Assembly (NCBI GenBank): GCA_049890035.1
Contig: JBMHCG010000052.1
Coordinates: forward strand, 1-64,000
Source: UBA11891 sp049890035
GTDB taxonomy: Bacteria > Bacteroidota > Bacteroidia > Flavobacteriales > Flavobacteriaceae
Length of the DNA stretch: 64,000 bases
Reading direction: 5' to 3'
Positions 1 through 7,667 of the stretch are shown one piece after another. The stretch's first letter is position 1, and each line of letters starts with the position of its first letter. The position numbers were made by a program, and so were the translations under genes. The notes under the pieces are model-generated. The model did not search any database. It saw nothing but the letters and a program-made list of their open reading frames with translations, and was not told where the DNA came from.

Positions 1-63
1 TGGGAAAATAAAAAAGCCCTCCGTTTTACTGGAAAGCTTCTCATTAGTTGCGCAACTCAAAAG

Positions 64-88
64 TTTCACAACACACAACTTTGTGAAA
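64..88 (-). terminator. possible terminator hairpin after tRNA-Asp
   Basis: Two perfect 8-bp arms (TTTCACAA at 64-71 and TTGTGAAA at 81-88) enclose a 9-nt loop. On the minus strand the hairpin starts 2 nt after the 3' end of the tRNA gene and is followed by CTTTTG. The position suits a tRNA transcript terminator, but the T-run is short and broken, so this is a moderate call. Confidence 0.45.
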
Positions 89-89
89 G

Positions 90-163
90 CGGTCTGGACG
101 GGACTCGAACCCGCGACCCCATGCGTGACAGGCATGTATTCTAACCAACTGAACTACCAGACC
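90..163 (-). tRNA. tRNA-Asp (anticodon GTC)
   Basis: The minus strand folds as a 74-nt tRNA. The 7-bp acceptor stem pairs GGTCTGG (157-163) with CCAGACC (91-97), and the T-arm GGGTTCGAGTCCC is clear. The anticodon loop reads CCTGTCACG with anticodon GTC. The discriminator base is G, as expected for aspartate tRNAs. CCA is not encoded. A strong Bacteroidota-type promoter lies directly upstream, so it is probably transcribed alone. Confidence 0.95.
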
Positions 164-176
164 GGGTTAGCGATTG

Positions 177-206
177 CAAATATACATCCCTTAACCGAAA
201 ACCCAA
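177..206 (-). promoter_or_regulatory. promoter of tRNA-Asp
   Basis: On the minus strand a TTG (-33, at 204-206) is followed after exactly 19 nt by TATATTTG (-7, at 177-184). This matches the Bacteroidota consensus TTG-N19-TAnnTTTG, and the tRNA 5' end is 13 nt downstream. Confidence 0.75.
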
Positions 207-239
207 ACATTTTGTTTGAGAAAGAAACGGGATAGGATA

Positions 240-557
240 TTACATCGCTGCGTCCAGTGCGTCGGTATAGGTTTGCTTTGGGGCTACACCAACCTGACGA
301 TTAACTAGTTCTCCATTTTTGAAAACCAATACTGTAGGAATGTTTCGAACACCATATTTGGCTGCAAATTCTTGGTTGGCATCCACATCCACCTTCCCTA
401 CTACTGCCTTCCCTTCATATTCGCTACTGATCTCATCAATGATGGGACCCACCATACGACAAGGGCCACACCAAGCTGCCCAAAAATCAACCATAACAGG
501 TTTATCGGATTGTAAAACAACAGTATCAAAGCTCGCATCTGTAATTTCAAGTGCCAT
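240..557 (-). CDS. trxA: thioredoxin
   Basis: Cytoplasmic thiol-disulfide oxidoreductase that reduces protein disulfides using electrons from thioredoxin reductase. The protein has 105 residues, the usual length of a single-domain thioredoxin. The redox motif WCGPC is at residues 29-33, preceded by the conserved VDFWA strand. The cis-proline loop NIPT (about residue 74) and the C-terminal helix are present. There is no signal peptide, so it acts in the cytoplasm. It sits downstream of dnaE on the same strand, with 89 bp between them and its own -7 box, so independent transcription is likely. No oddities are seen. Confidence 0.96.
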   Translation of the reverse strand: MALEITDASFDTVVLQSDKPVMVDFWAAWCGPCRMVGPIIDEISSEYEGKAVVGKVDVDANQEFAAKYGVRNIPTVLVFKNGELVNRQVGVAPKQTYTDALDAAM

Positions 558-574
558 AGTATTTTTAATTTTTT

Positions 575-582
575 CAAAGGTA
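575..582 (-). promoter_or_regulatory. -7 box upstream of trxA
   Basis: TACCTTTG on the minus strand (TAnnTTTG consensus), ending 17 nt before the trxA ATG. No TTG is found at the usual -33 distance, so only the -7 element is supported. Confidence 0.5.
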
Positions 583-646
583 AAGATTTCCCGTTAGCTC
601 TCGGAAATCGAACGCATCAAATAAAATAATACAGATATAAGAAATA

Positions 647-3600
647 CTAGTTCAATCGATAGCGAACTTGACGTGCATCCAATACATCCAATAACTCGTT
701 GGTAATGTCCAACTTCCATTTGCGACTGGTTGTTGTAAGTTTGATTTGTGAGTTTTCATCCCACAGATCAATCATTAGGGTTTTTTCTCCTTTATAGGGT
801 TTTAAATCTTCCGAAAGCTGATCAATTAAATGACTTGAAACATGTTCTGCTGCCAATTGCAATGTTATTTTTTTGGCGTGATTGATAAGGGTGCTTTGCA
901 ATTGCTCAAAATGCAGGAACTGAATTCTTGGTTCCCCCGTCTTGCCTGTTTCTTTATTTACCCAACCTGGGCGGACAGCGATTTTTATCCGGATAAATTG
1001 ATGGATACCTATAAAATGTCGAAACCTAAGATAATCCTCACCAAAAATTCGAAATTCAAACTGATCGTGAAAATCTTCCAATTGAAACTTTGCCCAACCT
1101 TTTCCATTTTTTGTCTCCAAATGATCCACACTGTTGACAATCCCTGCCACATATACCTCTCGGTTGAGTAAGGGTGCTAAATCAGACAAAATTTCTAAAC
1201 CAGCATTGGTGAACAAAGCTACTTCTCGTTTAAAATCATCCAAAGGATGACCTGAAATATAAATCCCAACGACTTCTTTCTCACGTTTCAACCGTTCGAG
1301 GTTACCCCAGGTATCACAGAAAGGGATGTTAAGCTCTTGATAGGTAGCGTCATTGATATCACCAAACAAATTCGTTTGGGCTGAATTTTCATTCTCCTGG
1401 TATTTGGCACCAAAGCGAAGGGCTTTTTCTAAAAAAAGTATGCCATCTCCATCCGGGTTAAAATATTGCGCACGATGGGCTCCTTTAAAAGAATCAAACC
1501 CTCCTGCCAAAGCAAGATTCTCCATCGCTTTTTTGTTGGCAGCACGCAAATCGACTCGCTTGGTCAAATCAAAAACCGAGGTGTAAGGAGCCTCTTTGCG
1601 ATTGTCTATTATGGTCTCAACTGCCCCTTTGCCCACACCTTTGATGGCCCCCATACCAAAACGGATGGCTTGCTGTTCGTTCACCGTGAATTTGTAAAAG
1701 GATTCGTTGACATCTGGGCCCAATACTTCCAAACCCATACGACGGCATTCTTCCATAAAAAAGGTCACCTGTTTGATGTCATTCATGTTATTGGACAACA
1801 CGGCAGCCATATACTCTGCGGGGTAATGTGCTTTGAGATAAGCTGTTTGATAGCCAATCCACGCATAACAGGTAGAATGTGATTTGTTGAAGGCATACGC
1901 TGCAAAAGCCTCCCAGTCCTTCCAGATTTTTTCCAAAATATCCTCAGGGTGCCCATTGGCTTTACCACCATCTATAAACTGTGGTTTGAGTTTTTGTAGT
2001 AAGGCAAAAATCTTTTTCCCCATAGCCTTGCGCAGCACATCGGCATCACCCTTAGAAAAACCCGCTAGCTTTTGTGACAAGCGCATAACTTGCTCCTGGT
2101 AGACTGTAATGCCATAGGTTTCTTTGAGATACTCCTCCATTTCTGGAAGATCGTAGGTGATTTCTTCATTTCCATTTTTACGATCTACAAAACTTGGAAT
2201 ATATTCCAAAGGGCCGGGGCGATACAAGGCATTCATGGCAATCAAATCAGCAAACTGCGTGGGTTTGAGATCTTTGAGATATTTTTGCATGCCTGCTGAT
2301 TCATACTGAAAGATCCCCACTGTTTCGCCTCGTTGAAACAATTCGTACGTTTTTACATCATCCAAAGGAAAGGCATCTGGATCCAACTCAATCCCGTGTT
2401 TATATTTAACCAGCTTGACAGTATCTTTGATCAATGTCAGGGTCTTCAATCCCAAAAAATCCATTTTGAGCAATCCGGCATCTTCCACGACAGAATTGTC
2501 AAACTGAGTCACAAATAACTCGGAATCTTTGGCCGTTGCAACCGGGACAAATTCTGTAATGTCATCCGGGGTGATAATCACCCCACAGGCATGAATACCA
2601 GTATTTCGTAAGGATCCCTCCAAAACCTTAGCTTGCTGGATCATTTCTCCTTGTAAGCCTGATTCTTCGGCTATGGATTTAAATTCTTGGACCCGTGAAT
2701 ATTCGTCTGACCGCAATGTTTGTTTCAGTTCGCTTTCTGCCAAACCAAAAATCTTGGAAAGCTTCATATTGGGCAAGAGCTTAGCAATATGATCGGCTTC
2801 GTTTAATGACAAATCCAGGACCCTGGCTGTATCGCGAATCGAGGATTTAGCAGCCATGGTCCCGTAAGTAATAATTTGTGCTACTTGACTAGAGCCGTAT
2901 TTTTCAATCACATAATCCATTACCTTGGTCCGACCCTCATCGTCAAAATCAATATCAATATCGGGCATACTCACGCGGTCAGGGTTGAGAAAACGCTCAA
3001 AAAGTAAGTCATACTTAATGGGATCCATATTCACAATCCCCAAACAAAAAGCCACTACCGACCCAGCTGCTGAACCCCGGCCTGGACCCACCGAAACCCC
3101 CATGTCACGGGCAGCAGCAATCAAGTCCTGAACAATTAAAAAATAGCCAGGATAACCCGTATTGGCAATAACCTCCAATTCAAAATCTAAACGTTCCACT
3201 ATGGCAGCGTCCAAATTTTTATACCGCTTTTTGGCACCCTCATAGGTCAAATGTCGGAGATAGTTGTTTTCACCCTTTTTGCCGTCGGAATCATCGGCAA
3301 CCAGGAAAGCCTCTGGAATCTCAAACTTGGGTAGTAACACCTCTCTGGCCAAATCATAGGCCTCGATTTTATCAACCAGCTTCTGGATGTTCAAGATGGC
3401 CTGAGGACAATCCCGAAACAACGCTTTCATTTCATCTGAAGATTTGAAATAATACTCCTGATTGGGAAAGCCAAATCGATAGCCCCGACCCCGACCGATG
3501 GGGGTGGCTTGTTTTTCTCCTTCTTTTAGGCAAAGTAAGATATCATGGGCATTGGCTTCTTCTTTGGCTACATAATAGGTATTATTGGTCGCTATAAGAG

Positions 3601-4966
3601 GAATCTCGAATTGCTGTGCCCAATCCATCAGTACTGCATTGGCACGATCTTCATCCTCCTGTCCATGCCGCATCAATTCGATGTACAGGTCCGAACCAAA
3701 TTCACCCTGCCACCACAATAAGGCTTCCTTGGCTTGGGTCTCCCCTACATTCAGAATTTTTGCAGGGACTTCCCCATACATGTTCCCTGTCAATACAATC
3801 AAATCTGCTTTATAACGCCTGACGATTTCTTTGTCAATTCGCGGCACGTAATAGAAGCCGTCTGTATACGCCAGGGAAGTCATTTTAATCAGATTCTGAT
3901 AGCCTTTTTTGTTTTTTGCCAAAAAGACTATTTGGTATCCATCGTCTTTGCGGGTTCGGTCTCGGTGATTATCACACACATAAAATTCACAGCCAATGAT
4001 AGGTTTTATTTGTTCTTCAGGTGACGCTTCTTTGTTGTGGTTTTTGATGGCCTTGACAAAATGAAAAGCACCCATCAGATTGGCGTGATCAGTAATAGCC
4101 AATGCAGGCATTTTATTGGCAGCAGCGGCGGCCACCAATTGTGACACTCGGGAGGTGGCTTGCAATACGGAAAACTGCGTGTGGTTGTGTAAGTGTGCGA
4201 AGGGTGCCTCGGCCAGTTGAGTGAGAGCGGCTTGGGAGACCGGTTCAACCGTCACTCCTTGGGGAGCCTGAATTAGTGCTTGAGAGGCTGCCTTTAGATT
4301 TTGATGCGCCAACCCCAACAATCTTATCCCTTCTGGAAATGCTTCTTGCAAAGGTGCAGCACTGTCCTGTCCCGTAAGCGCTGGCGGATGAATCTGTTTT
4401 TGACGTAACAATTCTAGAAAAGCGCGCGTCGTCGCTTCTACATCTGCCGTCGCGTTATGGGCTTCTTCAAATGATTCCTGAAACAGGAAATCATAAAGCT
4501 CACTGAGGGTAGGGAGTTTAAATTTTCCCCCACGACCTCCAGGCAATTGACACAAACTTGCTGTTTCTTCAGTACACGTATCGATAAAAGAACAACCCTC
4601 CAAGGGGTCATTGCCTATCACACGGTGGAATTCGGCCCCCATAATGTTGCGGTCAAAATTGATATTGTGACCTACGATATAAGAACTACGGGCCAATACG
4701 CTAGAAAAAGCCTCCAACACTTGGAACAAGGGCACCCCTTGCTTCACTGCCAATGCCGTAGAAATACCGTGTACTTGTTCTGATTCATAGGGAATAGTAA
4801 AGCCTTCTGGCTGTATCAAAAAGGCTTGTTGCTCCAAACACTGACCCGAGGCATCGTGCAATTGCCAAGCAATTTGAATACATCTTGGCCAGTTGTCACT
4901 ATCTGTTAAAGGCGCATCCCAACGCTTGGGCAAACCCGTAGTTTCCGTATCAAATATCAAATACAT
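647..4966 (-). CDS. dnaE: DNA polymerase III alpha subunit with N-terminal proofreading exonuclease domain
   Basis: Replicative DNA polymerase. Starting at the ATG at 4966 it has 1439 residues; an in-frame ATG at 4990 would add eight. Residues about 3-190 form a DEDDh (DnaQ/epsilon-like) 3'-5' exonuclease: FDTETTGL near the start, HNINFD in the middle and HNATADVEAT at the end. A PHP domain begins near residue 250 (HLHNHTQFS, later ITDHAN). The polymerase core has GPGRGSAAGS near residue 625 and the catalytic aspartates PDIDIDFDD near residue 667, followed by tandem HhH and OB-fold regions. E. coli keeps the exonuclease as separate DnaQ; the fusion here is known in Bacteroidota. The gene is divergent from the ligase-associated operon, with 119 bp between the starts. 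Confidence 0.96.
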   Translation of the reverse strand: MYLIFDTETTGLPKRWDAPLTDSDNWPRCIQIAWQLHDASGQCLEQQAFLIQPEGFTIPYESEQVHGISTALAVKQGVPLFQVLEAFSSVLARSSYIVGHNINFDRNIMGAEFHRVIGNDPLEGCSFIDTCTEETASLCQLPGGRGGKFKLPTLSELYDFLFQESFEEAHNATADVEATTRAFLELLRQKQIHPPALTGQDSAAPLQEAFPEGIRLLGLAHQNLKAASQALIQAPQGVTVEPVSQAALTQLAEAPFAHLHNHTQFSVLQATSRVSQLVAAAAANKMPALAITDHANLMGAFHFVKAIKNHNKEASPEEQIKPIIGCEFYVCDNHRDRTRKDDGYQIVFLAKNKKGYQNLIKMTSLAYTDGFYYVPRIDKEIVRRYKADLIVLTGNMYGEVPAKILNVGETQAKEALLWWQGEFGSDLYIELMRHGQEDEDRANAVLMDWAQQFEIPLIATNNTYYVAKEEANAHDILLCLKEGEKQATPIGRGRGYRFGFPNQEYYFKSSDEMKALFRDCPQAILNIQKLVDKIEAYDLAREVLLPKFEIPEAFLVADDSDGKKGENNYLRHLTYEGAKKRYKNLDAAIVERLDFELEVIANTGYPGYFLIVQDLIAAARDMGVSVGPGRGSAAGSVVAFCLGIVNMDPIKYDLLFERFLNPDRVSMPDIDIDFDDEGRTKVMDYVIEKYGSSQVAQIITYGTMAAKSSIRDTARVLDLSLNEADHIAKLLPNMKLSKIFGLAESELKQTLRSDEYSRVQEFKSIAEESGLQGEMIQQAKVLEGSLRNTGIHACGVIITPDDITEFVPVATAKDSELFVTQFDNSVVEDAGLLKMDFLGLKTLTLIKDTVKLVKYKHGIELDPDAFPLDDVKTYELFQRGETVGIFQYESAGMQKYLKDLKPTQFADLIAMNALYRPGPLEYIPSFVDRKNGNEEITYDLPEMEEYLKETYGITVYQEQVMRLSQKLAGFSKGDADVLRKAMGKKIFALLQKLKPQFIDGGKANGHPEDILEKIWKDWEAFAAYAFNKSHSTCYAWIGYQTAYLKAHYPAEYMAAVLSNNMNDIKQVTFFMEECRRMGLEVLGPDVNESFYKFTVNEQQAIRFGMGAIKGVGKGAVETIIDNRKEAPYTSVFDLTKRVDLRAANKKAMENLALAGGFDSFKGAHRAQYFNPDGDGILFLEKALRFGAKYQENENSAQTNLFGDINDATYQELNIPFCDTWGNLERLKREKEVVGIYISGHPLDDFKREVALFTNAGLEILSDLAPLLNREVYVAGIVNSVDHLETKNGKGWAKFQLEDFHDQFEFRIFGEDYLRFRHFIGIHQFIRIKIAVRPGWVNKETGKTGEPRIQFLHFEQLQSTLINHAKKITLQLAAEHVSSHLIDQLSEDLKPYKGEKTLMIDLWDENSQIKLTTTSRKWKLDITNELLDVLDARQVRYRLN

Positions 4967-5085
4967 AAAACGAAAATACCTTTTCCCCACGGCATGCGGA
5001 AAAGTCAGGAAAAGGATTTATCAACGATTTGCAGAAAAATATAAACGCTCGTTTTTTGTACCTTTCCCAAAAAAGGAAAAGAAAA

Positions 5086-6087
5086 ATGCCGTTGTTGGAA
5101 TTTACTTCCAAAGGAATCTATTGCGCTGCCGCGGATGTGTATCTTGACCCCTGGAAAAAGGTCCCCAAGGCCCTTATTACCCATGGGCACTCCGATCACG
5201 CGCGCTGGGGGCACCAACAGTACATTACCCATAATGAAAATGTACCCATCATCCGTCACCGTCTGGGCAAGATTGCCGTAGCTGGAAAAGCCTATGGAGA
5301 GCGCTTTACCATCAATGGGGTACGGTTTTCATTTCACCCTGCTGGTCATGTACCGGGTTCTGCCCAAATACGGGTGGAACATCAAGGTGAAGTTTGGGTT
5401 TTTACCGGCGATTATAAACTAGAAAATGATGGTATTTCCACCCCTTTTGAGCCCGTTCGTTGCCACAGCTTTATCACTGAATGCACATTTGGTTTGCCCG
5501 TATTTGACTGGCAAAGTCCGAAGCAAATACATCAAGAAATTAATACTTGGTGGGCAGCCAATCAAGCCCAAGGTATTACCAGCCTGCTGATGGGCTATTC
5601 CCTGGGCAAAGCCCAACGTTTGTTGAAACACCTCGACCCCAGCATTGGTAAAATATTTACCCATGGCGCCACAGAAAAGATGACGGAAGTATTACGGACA
5701 CAAATCGATTTCCCAGAAACGCATCTTATCCATCGGGAAACCGAAAAAAAGGATATCGCTGGACAATTGGTGTTGGCCCCACCCGCCGTGATGGGGAGTG
5801 CCTGGGCCAAAAAACTGGGCAAGATCAGTACTGGCTATGCCTCAGGCTGGATGGCTTTTCGTGGGGCCCGCCGTCGGAGAGCCGTCGACAAGGCCTTTGT
5901 TCTTTCGGACCATGCGGATTGGAAAGGACTCTTGCAAGCCATCAAAGCTACAGGTTGTGAAAATGTAATCACTACCCATGGTTATACTGATATTTTTGCG
6001 CAATACTTGAGAGAAAACGGATGGAATGCCCGGACCGAAAAAACACAGTACGAGGCTGAAACACCTGAAACTTCACTGGCCGAATGA
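5086..6087 (+). CDS. ligase-associated MBL-fold DNA exonuclease
   Basis: Metallo-beta-lactamase/beta-CASP-type nuclease of the ligase-associated DNA damage response cassette (NCBI family TIGR04122). I chose the ATG at 5086 because an A/G-rich stretch with AAGGAAAAG precedes it; the frame is open from 5029 but those extra residues look unlike the family. Length is 333 residues. The metal-binding motif HGHSDH is at residues 33-38, HPAGHVPGS follows, and later GDYKLE and SDHADW complete the active site. The stop overlaps the ligase start as ATGA (6084-6087), so translation is probably coupled. Known members share this four-gene context; the substrate of this protein is not visible from sequence. 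Confidence 0.9.
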   Translation: MPLLEFTSKGIYCAAADVYLDPWKKVPKALITHGHSDHARWGHQQYITHNENVPIIRHRLGKIAVAGKAYGERFTINGVRFSFHPAGHVPGSAQIRVEHQGEVWVFTGDYKLENDGISTPFEPVRCHSFITECTFGLPVFDWQSPKQIHQEINTWWAANQAQGITSLLMGYSLGKAQRLLKHLDPSIGKIFTHGATEKMTEVLRTQIDFPETHLIHRETEKKDIAGQLVLAPPAVMGSAWAKKLGKISTGYASGWMAFRGARRRRAVDKAFVLSDHADWKGLLQAIKATGCENVITTHGYTDIFAQYLRENGWNARTEKTQYEAETPETSLAE

Positions 6088-7667
6088 GAGCTTTTGCCCA
6101 ACTGATCAATGCCTTGGATAGTACCAACAGCACCAATCAGAAAGTGGGACTGTTGGCTGACTATTTTCAGACAGCCAACAGTTCAGATGCGCTCTGGGCC
6201 GTGGCTTTGCTCTCTCATCGTCGACCCGCCAGACCCATTACCACCACACTACTGCGCCAATGGGCCGCCGAACAGGCTAACCTATCCCCATGGCTGTTTG
6301 AAGAATCCTATCACATTGTGGGTGACCTGGCCGAAACCATCGCCCTTCTTGTTCCACAAACCCAAAAACAATCACAGACTTCTCTCACCCACGTGATTGA
6401 AAATATCCAACAACTCAAAGCCAAATCCGAAATAGAAAAAAAAGCCTTTATCCTTGAACAATGGCAACAGCAATCTGTCACCGAACGATTTGTCTTTAAT
6501 AAAATCCTGACCGGGGGCTTCCGCATAGGTATAAGCCAAAAACTGATGACCCGAGCGCTAGGCAAAGCCCTAGACTTAGAGGAAAATATTTTGGCACACC
6601 GCCTTATGGGACAGTGGACGCCCGAAACTACAACCCTCCAAGCCCTGTTGATTGATCCCAAAGAAAGTGACCAACTCAGTCGGCCCTACCCCTTTTACCT
6701 GGCTTATGCCGTGGAAGCGGATTTCTTTGAAAAAAACAAAGTGACCGACTACAACGTCGAACACAAATGGGACGGCATGCGGGGGCAACTTATCGTAAGA
6801 GAAGAGCAAGTGTTTCTTTGGAGTCGTGGAGAAGAGCTCATTACTGATAAGTTCCCTGAGCTGGCAGTTTTTGCCCAAAGCCTACCCAGTGGTACGGTGT
6901 TGGACGGAGAGATTTTGCCCTACCCCAATGGTCAAATTGGGCATTTTAACGACCTGCAAAAGCGTATTGGCAGAAAAACTGTGGGTGCCAAGCTACTGGC
7001 AGCTATCCCAGTACGTTTTATGACCTACGACCTTTTGGAATGGGAAGGCGTTGATTGGCGAGCGTACCCCTTAGCCCAGCGACAAAAACAACTCAAAAAA
7101 CTATATCATACCTATGGAGATGGCCTTCCATGGGAGCATTCCATTGTTCGCCATTTTTCTAGTTGGCAAGCCGTTGCTGATGAAAGAGACAGAGCCGAAG
7201 TCATGCGATCAGAGGGATTGATGCTCAAAAAAGCCGATGCTCCGTATGAAGTAGGTCGTAAAAAAGGGGCCTGGTGGAAATGGAAATCAGACCCAAAAAC
7301 CATCGATGCAGTACTCACCTATGCTATGCGCGGACATGGACGGCGCACCAATCTTTATACGGACTATACTTTTGGGCTTTGGCATCAGGGGGCCTTGGTT
7401 ACTTTTGCCAAGGCTTATTCTGGACTAACTGACAAAGAAATTCGCGAAGTAGATCGATTTGTCAAACAAAATACGCTAAACCGTTTTGGTCCCGTCCGAG
7501 AGGTCTTGCCACAACTGGTATTTGAAATTGCTTTTGAAGGTATTGCCCCCTCCACAAGGCACAAAAGTGGTGTGGCCGTACGCTTTCCGAGGATCTTACG
7601 TTGGCGGTACGACAAAAAAATTGAAGATGCCAACAGCTTAGAAGATGTAAAAAAACTGATCTCATGA
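6084..7667 (+). CDS. ATP-dependent DNA ligase of the ligase-associated cassette
   Basis: Seals DNA nicks with ATP, in addition to the NAD-dependent LigA expected elsewhere on the chromosome. The protein has 527 residues. An N-terminal helical DNA-binding domain (about 1-200) precedes the adenylation domain, with the nucleotidyl lysine in EHKWDGMRG (Lys228). Downstream motifs include LDGEIL, SEGLMLKK and the WWKWK motif V region, followed by a C-terminal OB fold. It corresponds to family TIGR04120. The gene overlaps both neighbours by 4 bp (ATGA). The context points to a repair ligase working with the exonuclease, helicase and phosphoesterase beside it. Confidence 0.92.
   Translation: MRAFAQLINALDSTNSTNQKVGLLADYFQTANSSDALWAVALLSHRRPARPITTTLLRQWAAEQANLSPWLFEESYHIVGDLAETIALLVPQTQKQSQTSLTHVIENIQQLKAKSEIEKKAFILEQWQQQSVTERFVFNKILTGGFRIGISQKLMTRALGKALDLEENILAHRLMGQWTPETTTLQALLIDPKESDQLSRPYPFYLAYAVEADFFEKNKVTDYNVEHKWDGMRGQLIVREEQVFLWSRGEELITDKFPELAVFAQSLPSGTVLDGEILPYPNGQIGHFNDLQKRIGRKTVGAKLLAAIPVRFMTYDLLEWEGVDWRAYPLAQRQKQLKKLYHTYGDGLPWEHSIVRHFSSWQAVADERDRAEVMRSEGLMLKKADAPYEVGRKKGAWWKWKSDPKTIDAVLTYAMRGHGRRTNLYTDYTFGLWHQGALVTFAKAYSGLTDKEIREVDRFVKQNTLNRFGPVREVLPQLVFEIAFEGIAPSTRHKSGVAVRFPRILRWRYDKKIEDANSLEDVKKLIS

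Noticed and set aside
46..57. 12-bp palindrome AGTTGCGCAACT near the window start
   Set aside because: A short palindrome like this can be chance or part of a transcript end; no gene on either side makes an operator role testable here.
842..1171. 109-codon plus-strand frame and other long frames opposite dnaE, the helicase genes and the Bat genes
   Set aside because: They are antisense shadows with no recognisable motif and no promoter box, and they lie fully within well-supported genes.
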